Positions 9,661 through 20,035 of a stretch of 64,000 nt of DNA are shown here, in pieces. Each line of letters opens with the position of its first letter. The stretch's first letter is position 1. The DNA comes from Hyaloraphidium curvatum. Taxonomy: Eukaryota > Monoblepharomycota > Hyaloraphidiomycetes > Hyaloraphidiales > Hyaloraphidiaceae. A program made the translations under genes and the position numbers. The stretch covers positions 1 through 64,000 of the forward strand of contig JAIVFI010000036.1 of NCBI GenBank assembly GCA_025558095.1, written 5' to 3'. The notes under the pieces were generated by a model that had not been told where the DNA came from, searched no databases, and saw only the letters and a program-made list of their open reading frames with translations.

Positions 9661-10387
9661 CTTTGGCGGGGCCGGGAGCCTGACCGGATGGTTGCCTGCC
9701 TTCCCCGGTCAGTCCTCCCCCGTGACGTCCCGCGCAGGGTGGGCCCCCAAACCCACCCACGGTCCCGCACCCCTGCATCCATGCCAGCTGTGTGCAGAAC
9801 GACGGCAGCCTGCCGGTGCAGTCGGCGGGCCCGAAGGAGGGATCGTAGAAGTAGAACAGCGCCCCCGTCAGGTTCGCCGCCGTGGGGCGCACGGGGTCGG
9901 CTGGGCAGACGAAGCCGGGCGGGTACTTGTAGTAGGCGTCCATGGTCAGCGATGCTGCGCGGGTGAGCACGGGCGGGCAGCATGACGGCGGGGGCGCCCA
10001 CCGTAGGCATCCACGGACGCCGACCAGGCCCAGCCGAGGATGTTGCCGACCACGGGCCACGCCGGCCGCTCGACGCACCACTTGACCATCCTGAACGTGC
10101 CGTACTCCGGGTCGTCGAAGACGGACCCGCAGGCGGCGGCGGCCTTGGAGCGGGCGACGCCGGCGGCAGAAGTCGAAGGCAAAGACCTCGATCTGGCTGC
10201 GCGCGATGGAGGCGACGGCTGCGCGGGCGGGTGAGCGGGCGCGGCGGCGGGCGGCGGCGCGCGCACAGTCGCCGCACGCGGCGCCCTCGTAGAACCGCGC
10301 GCTCGTGACGAGGGCGACGGCGCGTGCGCGCCCCGCGGCGGCGAGCAGCGCGGCGGCGACGAGGACGGCGGGCGGGAGGCGTTGCAT
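9532..10387 (-). CDS. Secreted Cys-containing protein with Lys/Arg/Thr tail, copy A
   Basis: The best in-frame model has exons 10387-10267, 10196-10002, 9954-9757 and 9695-9532 (225 residues). The first 24 residues are a signal peptide (AVLVAAALLAAAGRARA). The mature part has ARFYEGAACGD, FRMVKWCVERPAWPVVGNILG, YYKYPPGFVCPADPVRPTAANLTG and PSFCTQLAWMQGCG. The last exon encodes a strongly basic tail built on (K/R)-R-T-(S/T) repeats, ending ATSKR. The 121-bp first exon, the intron before the tail and the stop position are all matched in copy B at 10639. The acceptor of intron 1 is uncertain: an acceptor at 10219 gives a protein more like copy B up to the Cys but then needs a frameshift. Function is unknown; it is presumably secreted or wall-bound. 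Confidence 0.6.
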
Positions 10388-10638
10388 CGTGCAGTGTCCG
10401 ATGCCCGTGTTGATTTTGGAGCGGTGGGGTATGAGTGGGTCCAGCATCATTCGGGGCCGCTCATTGAGCCGCGTCGTCAGCGGACGCCGCTAACATGCCC
10501 GATCGGTCGAGGATGTGCCGCAGTGGACTCGGAGGAAACCAGCTTCATATCCACCGCAATTTGTCCGCAGGCCCTGCCTCCCTTTCCCCGCCGTCCGAGG
10601 CGGCAACCTCGGCAAACCAGCGCAACGCCGCCCGCTCA

Positions 10639-11515
10639 TCACCGCCTGCTCGTCGCCGCAGCCTTCTTGGTCGTCGCGCGCTTCCTGGTGCTCGTCCGCT
10701 TCCTGGTGGTCGCCTTTTTCTTGGTCGTCGTCCTCCTTTTGCTCGTGGTCCGCTTCTTGGCGGGCGCCGGCAGGAGCAACGGATGGTTGGCTGCCGACGC
10801 ACTCCGTCAATGCCCGCAACCCGCGACTCCGCCCGACACGTCCGGCACCCACCGAGCTTCCCGCACCCGTAAAGCCTCGTCCCGCTGCCTGGCAGCTCCC
10901 CGCACACCGGCGGCGGCCTGGTCGCGCAGTCCACCGGGCCTGGGCCTCGGGGAGGTAGAACGCGAACCTCGCGCCGATCAGCCCGGCGGCGGTCGGCTTG
11001 AGCGGCGACATGCACCTGGTCCCGTCGGGGTAGTCGTACCTCGCCTCGACGTCCAGCGTCCCTTTGCCGCGGGATGGGTGGCAAGTCAGCTTGAACTTCC
11101 CCGCCGGCGCGCCGGCGGGAGGCCCACCGTAGTCCGCCAGCGGCAGCGGTATCGTCAGCCCCAGCACCCTCCCGTACACCGGCCACGACGAATAGCGCGA
11201 ACACCACGTCAGGCTGCGGTACGTTGTTCCGTTGACCACCACCTGGCGGCAGTCGGCCAGCAGGTTCGAGTCGGGGACGCCGGCGGGGCACGAGGGTACG
11301 CTGGCGACGGTCATGACGGAGTTTGAGACCGAGAGGACGTCTAGGGGGCGGCCGGTGAGCAGCGCCGGCGGGGAGGGAGGCGGGGAAGGGGTACCTTGCC
11401 TGCAAATGGCGCCGCCGTAGAATCGCACCTCCGTCTGGAGGAAGAGGGCGCTGGCGCCGTTTGCGGCGGAGAGCAGCGCCGCGAGGAGGGCGGCGAGGGG
11501 CAGGGCGGACGGCAT
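10639..11515 (-). CDS. Secreted Cys-containing protein with Lys/Arg/Thr tail, copy B (apparent frameshift)
   Basis: Exons 11515-11395 (121 bp, as in copy A), 11340-10853 and 10790-10639. There is a signal peptide (LPLAALLAALLSAANGASA), then VRFYGGAICRQ, TYRSLTWCSRYSSWPVYG, ARYDYPDGTRCMSPLKPTA and RFAFYLP. The frame must then shift by one base near 10935 to continue into PVDCATRPPPVC and LYGCGKL, which align with copy A. The final exon encodes a K/R/T tail (KKRTTSKRRTTTKKKATTRK) ending ATSRR at the homologous stop. The exon sum is 761 bp, i.e. not a multiple of three. The break is either a sequencing error or early decay. It is a tandem paralog of copy A, same strand, 250 bp apart. Confidence 0.55.
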
Positions 11516-11883
11516 CGTGGCGGGGGCGCGGTTAGCCGTTTGCGGGCGAAATGGTCATCCAGTGGGGGTTCGACGGGTCCATGTCAGGCAGCTGCGCCTC
11601 ATACAACCCGCCCGACGACGTGCGGCCAGCTAAAGGGCCCTTCGGTGACCGCGGGTTCGGCTGCCATCCATCCGGGCAGATTTCCCCGCAAGCTCCGGGT
11701 CGGCTCCGGCTGAAAGGCAGCGGTTGGCTTTGGCACAGCTCCGAGGCACCAAGCCGGGGGAGGACGAACTATGATTTGCGGGAGCCCAAAGACCTGAAAC
11801 TCCTGCCCCGGTGGTGGCGAGAACCGACGCCATCCACCCTCCCCCGAGGCCGACGTCCGACCAACCACCCCCAGCCCGAGCCA
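11516..11883. other. Intergenic, no gene seen
   Basis: These 368 bp lie between the start of secreted copy B and the stop of the SDR gene. They probably contain the copy B promoter and the SDR 3' UTR. No domain or spliced frame is recognisable. Confidence 0.35.
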
Positions 11884-12826
11884 TCACCACTTCTCCACGT
11901 ACGGCTGCCGCGGCACCGTCAGCCCCACATCCCACACCTCCCAAAAGCACTGCCACCCACCCTCAGATCGACCTCGAACGCCCACGCGGACCTGTGCTGC
12001 GCGTACGTGTCCGCGTACACCCGCGCGATGGCGTCCGGGTCCATCGCCGAGTCTTGCGGCTTGCCCTCGGTCCACTGCTTGGTGCGGGGGCCGTGGATGA
12101 TGCCGTCGATGATCTGCCGCGGGGGAACGCGGGTCAATGCCGGTCGGCGGGCGGGCGGACCGCGCAAGAGGCCAACAAAGTGCGCAACGTGGATGCCCTT
12201 GGGCCCAAACTCCCTCGCCAGGCTCTGGGTCACGGCCCTGCACGCGAACTTGGCGCTCGCAAAGGCCGAGAACTGCCCCCCCGCGCGCACGCTGGCCGTG
12301 GCCCCCGTTACGAGCACAGTGCCCTGCCCGCGGTCGACCATGCGGGGCAGGAGGAGCTGGGCAAAGTGCACGAGGCCGAGGACCTGGTTCTTGTAGCCGT
12401 TGAGGAACTCGGAGGGGGGCGTGGTGAGGAAGGAGCCCATGGCCCAGTAGGCGGGGTTGTAGACCTGGCGGCGCGGCGGGGAGGCAAGAGGGACGCGGCG
12501 GCGAGGAGAGAAAGGGATATCAGACGACCGTTGTCGCGGCGCGACCGCGACGGAAGGCCCACGAGCAGGTCCACCGGGTTCCCCGCCGCGTCCGCGTCCT
12601 TCAGGATCTCCCCCACGGCCTTCCCGATCTGCCCCTCGTCCGTCACGTCGCACAGGTACTCCTTCGCGCTCCCCCCGGATTCCTCGATCGACTTCCGCAC
12701 GCCGGCGAGGTACTCCCCGTTCCGCGCGACGAGCGCGACGTGCAGGCCCTTGGCGGCAAAGGCGCGCGCGATTGACTCGCCGAGGCCGCCGCCGACGCCG
12801 ACGACAATGCCGAGGGGTTTGGACAT
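11884..12826 (-). CDS. Short-chain dehydrogenase/reductase with Phe in place of the catalytic Tyr
   Basis: Four exons (12826-12563, 12464-12177, 12113-11961, 11904-11884) encode 241 residues; the last exon adds only PYVEKW. The N-terminus has the Rossmann glycine motif VVGVGGGLGESIA and the CDVTDE adenine-pocket motif. The third element is VLVTGATASVRAGG followed by FSAFASAKFA. The usual Y-x3-K is F-x3-K here, and NNAG is replaced by VYNPAYW. The C-terminal EVDLRPYVEKW is typical of a fungal SDR subgroup with the same change. Loss of the Tyr makes classical ketoreductase chemistry doubtful. Substrate is unknown. Introns are 98, 63 and 56 bp. Confidence 0.8.
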
Positions 12827-13259
12827 GTTTGATGCGCCGGTGCGAGGGGAACGACGGGGGAAACGAGGGAGAGGAACGCGGGAAAGGGGCGGAGACGGTT
12901 TCGAGAGCGGGGGTTTTGGGTGGTGCTCCCGCGTGGCGTGCGGATTCGCGCACCCTGGCATCGACGTGAGCCGATCAAATGGCATATTCGGGCCTCTTTT
13001 CAGATGCTCGCCGACACAGGCTGACGAGATTTGCTCTATCGGCCAAGTCTTGAGAGCCAACGCACAATGCGGACGTCCCCCAAGTCATGCCGGCAAACTC
13101 CGATGTTCGCATATGCGATCGCACGGGGGGCTCCATATTGCATCACCCTCCATCTACTCCGTCTGCAGTTGTCCTGCTCCGCCGGGCCGAACGAGCCAGA
13201 GAGACTGGCGTGGGGTGACAAAAGCAGACAGCATCCATACTCACCAGCCCCTCCGGGAC
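12827..13259. other. Intergenic, no gene seen
   Basis: These 433 bp lie between the SDR start and the stop of the upstream dioxygenase, both on minus. The segment 13000-13170 is AT-richer. It presumably carries the SDR promoter. No gene is recognisable. Confidence 0.35.
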
Positions 13260-14335
13260 CTACAACCTCGCCTCCGGGCCCATCTCTGCATTCTCCCTCC
13301 TTCTCCTTTCCTCCAACGCCCTCCTGTACGGCCCCATGTCCATCTTCGGGTACCGCAGGCCGACGTCCGCAACGGTCTGCTCGTCCCAGTAGTCCGAATC
13401 GACCTTGGGAAACCCAAACAGGTCCCGCGTCCGGATGTCCGTCTTTCCGAACCACGAGCTCCAACGCGGGTTGGTGGCAAAGTCGGGCCACGCGTGCTTG
13501 CCGCCCCAGGGCGTGCCGCGGGGCTTGAAGTCCGCGGCGATGACGAAACGAGAGCGGGGGTGGCCCTTGAACGAGGATCCGCGGTGCAGGACGTCGGTTC
13601 GGTACTGGAACAAGGCGACGGGTGAGTCCGGACTGCCGAGAACCGTGCGGGGACGACCCACGATGAGCAGCGACCCCGCTTTGCCCGTCACCGCGATCTC
13701 CTTCGGCGTGTATCTGTTCTCCCTGTAGTCCAAAAACGTATTCGGCCCTTTTGGCCCGACAACCGTGGGCCACAGCGGCAGGTCCTCGTACTCCTCCGCC
13801 GGGACGATCATCGTCGGCGCGTCGTCCTCCGTGACGTCGGAGAGCAGCGTCCAGGTGGTGTAGTGCCGGTACTTGCCGTCCCGCCTGGGCACCACGAGGG
13901 TGTGGTTGGCGTAGTCCCGGTGCAGGTTCTGGTCGTAGTTGGCCCCGCCCGAGTCTGCGGCCGCGGGGTCAGACGGGGCCCTGTGCCGGCCCGGAAAGGA
14001 GACGCACATTTTGCCCACAGCACGACCTTGTACAGCTCCACCTCCGCGGTTCCCATCAGCCTCTCCATCGCGTCCACCAGGTCGCGGTGCACCGCGACCG
14101 CGTTGACCGCGTCCGACGCGTACGGGAAGCCCCTGTCGTTCCCCGCGAACTGCCCCTCCCGGTACTTTGCGTGCTCCGGCGCGTCCGGATCCGCGTGGTA
14201 GTCTTCGGGGCGGGGGTACCGGAGCCACAGGCCTTCCTGTGCGGCGGCGACCTCGGCGGGGGTGAGGAAGCCGGGGACGACGCAGAAGCCCCGCGTGCGG
14301 ACGGTGTCGAGGTGCGCGTCGGAGATGCGCGTCAT
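13260..14335 (-). CDS. Phytanoyl-CoA dioxygenase-like Fe(II)/2-oxoglutarate oxygenase, copy A
   Basis: Two exons (14335-14008, 13954-13260) give 340 residues. The 53-bp intron has donor GTGCGT. Splicing makes WAKYSGGANYDQNLHRDY, the classic PhyH segment, with iron ligands His121 and Asp123 (HRD). The distal His is in TDVLHRGSSF, near residue 233. The N-terminal GFCVVPGFLTPAEVAAA is the family's entry helix. This start is preferred over an in-frame upstream Met because copy B starts at the same place (MVKITDAQ). PhyH-type enzymes hydroxylate lipids or secondary metabolites; the substrate is unknown. A near-identical copy lies at 34499-35572 with the same exon lengths (328 and 695 bp). Confidence 0.85.
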
Positions 14336-14557
14336 TTGCGGTGCGGGATGGGGGAAGGTGGGATTGAACGGGGACGAAATGGCGGAGGATCGAACGACGA
14401 GGCGGTGCAGGACGCTCCCCACTCCCCACTCTCCCAAGCGCAGACCAACGAGGGTAGACCACTTGCAACATGCCAATCAGTGCATTTCCATCATCAGACA
14501 CAGACACACATGCACGATCCGGGGAACCCGTCCCCACCAGACCATCCCGCCCTCGGA

Positions 14558-15979
14558 CTAGATCGCCCCAGCCGGCAACACCTCCAGCTCCCCCGACGTC
14601 TCCCTGAAAAACACCTCCTGCCCCGACCCCCTCCTCGCGTGCCCCCCCTGCCGTAACCACGGATGCCGCAGCGCGTCGGCGGCGGTCGGCCTGTCCGCGG
14701 GGTCGGGCCGAAGAAGGTGCATGACGAAACCGGCGGCGAGCGGAGACACATCGGCGGCGCCCGGCCGTGGGAGGACGGCGGCCGCGATGTGGGAGTAGAG
14801 TTCGGTCATGGATGCCGCCGAGGCGAAGGGGGGCTCGCCGTGCAGGAGCTCGTGGGCGATGCAGCCGACGGACCAGACGTCGACGGCCGAGGTATAGGGC
14901 AGGCCGCGGACGATCTCGGGGGCCAGGTACTGGGGGGAACGAAACAATGTAAACAACGACTCATCAAGGCTGTCCAGCTGGGCGGAAACCCACGAAAGGA
15001 GTGCCCTTGATTGTGTGCATGGCCTGTTCCTGCGGCGGTTCCCGCGGGAGCTCCGGCAGCTCGGGGTTGCTCGAATCCGGGCTGGCCTCGGCGCTGTCCG
15101 ACGCCTCGTCTTCCTCCGAGTCCTCGGCGCCCAGCAGCGCCCGCGCGCGGTCCTCCCCGACGTGGGACCCGGCAAAGTCCGCGAAAGCGAGGGAGCCCAG
15201 GTCGCCTTCGCTCCTCAGCAACAGGTTCGTGGGCTTGATGTCGCGGTGCACGATGCCGTGGAGGTGCAGGTAGGCCACGGTGCCGAGGATGATGCCGCAC
15301 GCGCGGCGGGTCTCGGCCTCCGTCAGCCTGCCGCCCCTGGCCGCGGCGTGGGCCGCCAGCGTGCCCCCTGGGCAGTGCTCCATGACCTTGTAGAAGCGCG
15401 AGGGGGTCTCGAAGCACTCGATGTAGCGCAGCAGGTGCGGGTGGCCGGCGTGGGCGCGCACGGCGGCGAAGCGGGCGCGCATGCCGCGCTCGAAGGCGTC
15501 CAGCGGGTCTGGGATCCCGGGTGACGGGTGCACGCTGTCTCCCGCGGGGTTTCCGAACCGCAGGCCGGCGAAGCGCGGGCCGGGACGCGGCTTGGGCATG
15601 CACTTCACGGCCACGCGGTCGCCCCACGGGCTCACGCAGAGCCGCACGGTGGCCTCGGCGCCGGCGCCCAGCACTCCGACGTCCTTGAACTCCTGCCAAA
15701 CACGGAGTGGTGGGTTAAGACGAGGGAAATTGGTGAGGGGACGGGAGATACGAGTCGGGGGGCTGGTCAGCCGCCCTCCCTCCGACGGCCGGACGGCACT
15801 CCGCATCCCACCTTCCGTCTCCGCCGCCCTTTGCGGTACAGCTCCTCCCTCTCCGCCGGCGACAGCGGCACCTCGGCCGGTGCGGCCACCGACGCCCTCC
15901 TCCTCCCGGCGCCCGCGGGAGGCCCGCCCTCCGGTCTCGCCGGATCGCGCGCGGGGTCGCCCGTCGCGCACGGGGCCAT
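14558..15979 (-). CDS. Ser/Thr protein kinase with DFA in place of DFG, copy A
   Basis: Three exons (15979-15812, 15692-14994, 14929-14558), 412 residues. The kinase domain begins KEFKDVGVLGAGAEATV (glycine loop), with VAVK Lys near 86 and HRDIKPTN near 205. The magnesium motif is ADFAGS, near 228, i.e. DFG has become DFA. An acidic insert (EDSEEDEASDSAEASPDSS) precedes the activation segment KGTPFYLAPEIV, which is rebuilt by splicing out a 64-bp intron. DVWSVGCIAHELL and HPWL complete the C-lobe. Start at 15979 is the first ATG. It is tandem and paralogous to the kinase at 16941 and shares with it the exon junction before YLAPEIV. Calmodulin-kinase-like overall, but the DFA change leaves catalytic competence uncertain. 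Confidence 0.85.
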
Positions 15980-16940
15980 CGCGGGGGTGGAATGAGCCAC
16001 CGGTCGGCGGTGGTTCGCTATGGGGCGGGAGGTGAGGGAAGGGAAATCGGTCGGGGCTCCACTCGGCGGCTATCCGGCTGGACTTCCGACTACAGACGTT
16101 GGCTATGCGCCGCTTGTCTGCAGCTGCGGAGTTATTTGATGCGAAGCCGCCTTATCCAATGGGATGCCTTCCGGGCCGCGGGATGCATTCCCAAGCGAGA
16201 TGCTCGGGGCCGTGTGGTTTTCGGAAGGACACCGGTCCAATCCAAGGGTCCGATCCCGGACCCCGCCCGATCTCCAATAAACCCAAGGACGTCAGCAACG
16301 GGGTCCCATCCGAGGGCACAAAAGCTCTTTGTGTCGTCCTTCCGCGCATCCGCATGTCAGGCCTGCCCGCCCGCTTCCGCGATGAGCGTAAATGGCTCGC
16401 CACGTCCCGAACCAGCCCTCGCCACAACCGCACCGCGTCCCGAAGCTAGGTCCCCATACCCGCGGGCTCCCATCCACGGAACACGAAACACTCCCTAACG
16501 AAGCCAAACGGCCCGATCCCTCTGTGGCTTGCGCCCAGTCCCTCGACGTGATCCACGAGCCTCCGCGGCACGACTGCCCGGCGGTCCGGCAGGTAGGATG
16601 GGCGATGAGCAGCATGCCGTGAGACTGTCGGATGCCCCCCACGGAGCCGCACGCCCGAACGCGGACGAGGGACGGGGATCAAGCAAGGGGACGGATTCGG
16701 AAGGGTCCGGCGGGGATCGGGAAAGCCCGGGAAGCGTCGGGGATCCCCGCCTCCGTACTCAGAGGTACCCGCCGCCCATCCTGCCTCCCGAGCTCGCGCG
16801 ACGCACCACTCCGCAATCACGACGACCGACCGTGTTCGACAAAGGCGCCAACATCGCCGACTACAGCATCCACTATGTACACCGCCAAACCACAATCCGT
16901 ACCTCCAGCAATGGGCACGCAGCAGGCTCCACCCGTCCCC
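15980..16940. other. Intergenic between the two kinases, no gene seen
   Basis: These 961 bp lie between two same-strand kinase genes. Frames lack domains and are interrupted. The part next to 15979 presumably holds the promoter of kinase A and the part next to 16941 the 3' UTR of kinase B. Confidence 0.35.
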
Positions 16941-18572
16941 TCAATCCCCAAGGGACAGCTGCTCCAGCCCCACCCCCGAATCCGTCGGCAGCACCGGCTC
17001 CAGCACCCCCCCGTCCGCGCGCCAAAACACCTGCGCCCCCGAAAGCAGCCTCGCCTTCCTCCCCAGGGTGCTATTGCCGAGGATCCACGGGTGCTGCAGC
17101 GCCTGCACCGCCGTCAGCCTGCACGCCGGGTCCGTCTCGAGGAGCTCGCGGACAAAGTTGCCCGCGGCGTCCGAGACCCCCGCATCGGCCGGGATCTCGT
17201 ACGCGCCGCGGGAGATATTGCCGTAGAGCTCGGTGAAGGACGACGAGTGCTGGAACGGGGAGCGGCCGTAGAGCATCTCGTACGCGATGCAGCCCGCGGA
17301 CCAGACGTCCACGGCGGAGGTGTACCCGCGGCCGTCGACGATTTCGGGGGCCAGGTACTGCGAGGTGGATGCGGCGTGAGCATTCGCGGAACGGGATGCG
17401 CGCGCGAGGCAGGGTTCTCACGTAGGGGGTGCCGGTGAGGGTCTTCATGTTCCCGGCCTGCGAGAAATGCGGGGCCGCGCCGGCGCCGGCGCCCGACTGC
17501 GAGCCGAGCGACAGGACGGTCGACGCGCCGCCTGAGCCGCTCATAGACGAGCGCGCCGAGGACAGGGAGAGCGTCGAGCCGTCGTAGTCCTCTTCCTCGT
17601 CGTCGTCCTCGGCCGCCTGCTGGGGCGCGCGCTGGGACTGCCCGTCGACAAAAGCGCCGGCAAAGTCGGCGAGGGTCAGCGAGTCGAGCTTGCCCTTGTG
17701 GCGGAGGAAGATGTTGGAGGGCTTGATGTCGCTGGAACGGGAGCAATGTCAGCGCGCCAACAATATGCGCCAGGCCAGTCAGTCACACCGATGGGTGATG
17801 CCGTGCGAGTGTATGTAGGCCAGCGTGCGCAGCAGCAGCGTCGTGACGAACAGCGCGTCCGCCTCCTCGAGCACGCCCCCCTGCTCGTTGACGTAGTGCT
17901 CCAGCGTGCCGCCCTGGCAGATGGCCGAGACGATGTAGAACTTGCTCTCGGTCTCGAAGAGCTCGATGTACGTGGGCAGGTGCGGGTGCCCGCTGTGCGA
18001 GCGCATGACGAAGAAGCGCTTGCGGATGTCGCGCTCGAACTTGAGGCGGGCCTCGAGGGCGTCGTCGCGGGTGCCGGGGCGGCGGGGCTTGCCTGACATG
18101 GCGGAGGGGAGGGGAGGCTGTTCCGGGCAGGGGAGGAAGAATAGAATGGGAAGTGGTCGGGAGTGGGCAGTGCTGTTAGAGGCTGCCCGCGGGCTTGAGC
18201 GCCCCTGTGCGGTCAGCCCACCTTGGGCATCGACTTTAGCGCCACCTGCTCGCCGGTCTCGACGCAGGTGGCCAGCTTGACGGTGCCCTCGGAGCCGCGG
18301 CCGAGCACGCGCACGTCCTTGTACACCTTGCGCCGCGCCTTGCCGTGCGCGTACAGCGCGGGCAGCTCGGCGGCGGCGGGCTCGATTGGATAGGGCGCGG
18401 CGGGCGCGGCGGGCGACGAGGAGGAGCGGGCGAGGGCGGGCGCCGCGGCGCCGTTCCACGAGCGGTTGCGCGCGAGCGGCGCCGACACCGCGCGGCCGAC
18501 GTCCGCCGCCGGGGCCGCCTGCGGCAGACTGCGGGTCGCGGAGGGCGGCGCGAGGAGGGTGGGGGACTGCAT
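16941..18572 (-). CDS. Ser/Thr protein kinase with DFA in place of DFG, copy B
   Basis: Four exons (18572-18222, 18117-17789, 17731-17422, 17357-16941), 468 residues. A Ser/Ala/Pro-rich N-terminus of about 75 residues leads into HGKARRKVYKDVRVLGRG, with Lys in VALKSMPK. Joining exons 2 and 3 creates HRDIKPSN; read-through stops at once, so the intron is secure. The metal motif is LADFAGAF, again DFA. A Ser/acidic insert with EDDDEEEDYDGS and SGSGGAST precedes LTGTPYYLAPEIV. The C-lobe has DVWSAGCIAYEML and HPWIL. The last intron falls at the same codon as in copy A. Paralogy is clear from the whole layout. Substrate and pathway are unknown. Confidence 0.85.
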
Positions 18573-20035
18573 TGCGGTGAGTGAGTTGGTGGAAGTTCCG
18601 AGCAGGGGTTCAGGGACAGCCGCACGACGTCACCCCAGCCACCAACAGAGGTGGGATCCCATCTGACGTCGGTTGCGGGGACCGCGGAGGCCGCAAAGGG
18701 CACCGATCGGCGCAGGAGCCATATGGCGAGTGCTGCAAAATGCCCCCGAGACGACCGCGGCCGCATTTACGGGGCGGAGGCAGCTGCCGCATGCGACCCG
18801 ATGGGGTCGCCTCTGAGCCATGCTGCCCCGCCCCGGATCGGCGGGCCCGTCAATCGAAGCACCGGCGCTCCACCTCGCATAGCTCCGCTTCTCGTCACTC
18901 TCCAAACGCCTCTCCGGAACCAGATGCTTCAGCTCCGGCGGCCCGGTATCCCAAATGGCGCCCCGCGCACGGTGCGCCTCGCCGCCGCCTTGCCGCCCAG
19001 CCGCCCGTGTGCCTTCGGCCCCCTCCAGCGGGGTCGCCGGGCAATCGTCCGGGGCGGAGCCGGCGCCAAACAACTCCGACCATCGCACCGGCACTCCGCG
19101 GCCGCCTTCCGACCCTCCGCGGGCGACACCGGACCCCGCGGCGGCCCCGCCGCAAGTCCACGAGGTGTTTCCGCCGCAAGCCGTTTCCTTGGGTTGCCAC
19201 GGCGATCGGATGGGCATCGGAGGACCACGCGACGCATCCACCGGTGGAAGCACATGCGGCAAGCGGCCGGACGGCTGTCGGTTGCCGGATGGCGCCGCCG
19301 GTGCGCGGAGTCGGGAGCGCGAGGGCAACACGGATCTCGCGCGCCGATCCGCGAATCCGCGGCGATCCCCCGACCCACGAACGCGGCGACCGCATCCCTG
19401 GCGTCCGTCTCGCATTATTCGGAACGTTGCGAGCCCAACCCGCGAGCCAGGGACGGCGGAAGCGATCGCGCGGCCGCCTTCCGCCGACCGCGGTGGTTCG
19501 GGCCCGGGTCCGAAACCGAAAGGAAAGGTCGGCCGACCGATCACCTGCGCGACACTTCCCGCGTCACGCACGTCCTCTGCGACCCCAGCACCGCCCAGCA
19601 CGTGGTTCAGGCGCTGGAAAAGCCGGAGGAGCGGTTCCTTTGTCGAAAAGCGGGCCAGCTTGATGTTCGCGAAGGCTTGCGACTGGGAACCAAAACGATC
19701 AGATTCAATTATTCAGTATCGATGCATACCGTCGAGGCTCCACTTTGAGTGTAACTAACAACCAAGGGTGGCGCCCACTTGTCTTCATCCCCGGATCGGT
19801 CGTCGCCATCGAAAAGCACTCCTGACCGGCCCGCTGGTTCGCCTCCCGAGGTGAGGTAGTTCTCGAGCGTACGTTGACCAAGATAGCTCGAAGCTGGAGT
19901 GTTCGAATGCATTCCGAGCTCGATTTGAGGAAGGCGGACCTCACATCGCCGGGCGGGCTCGGCGCTGTGGTGGTGGCCGGTTTGTCAGCCATGTGCGGCA
20001 TCTTTGAGCCTGAAGGCCCAGGAAACCGCGCAACG
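18573..20035. other. Intergenic with a gene relic
   Basis: These 1,463 bp hold no intact gene. Several long frames on both strands are Arg/Pro/Gly-rich and lack domains. The only recognisable content is a relic of the membrane-protein family at about 19560-19810, listed separately. A few isolated GGCGCC sites occur (about 18956, 19059, 19290). Confidence 0.4.
19560..19810 (-). pseudogene. Relic of the HDP-CPC membrane-protein family
   Basis: The minus strand here matches, with gaps, the segment 23560-23800 of the decayed family member at 22845-24396. The match covers an intron 3' end (CTGATCG...GGTTCCCAG), then a frame reading KLARFSTKEPLLRLFQRLNH beside QLGRFSTNVALLRLSQRLHH in the other copy. 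It also extends upstream into that copy's intron and previous exon. No start, stop or membrane span survives intact and the frame breaks on both sides. It is therefore a fragment of a duplicated gene. The similarity including intron sequence points to DNA-level duplication rather than retroposition. Confidence 0.6.

Noticed and set aside
8813-10450. 545-codon minus-strand frame containing an Asp/Glu-rich tract
   Set aside because: It joins the signal peptide of secreted copy A to introns and intergenic DNA. The acidic tract is the wrong frame of the Lys/Arg/Thr tail, shown by the conserved stop in both copies.
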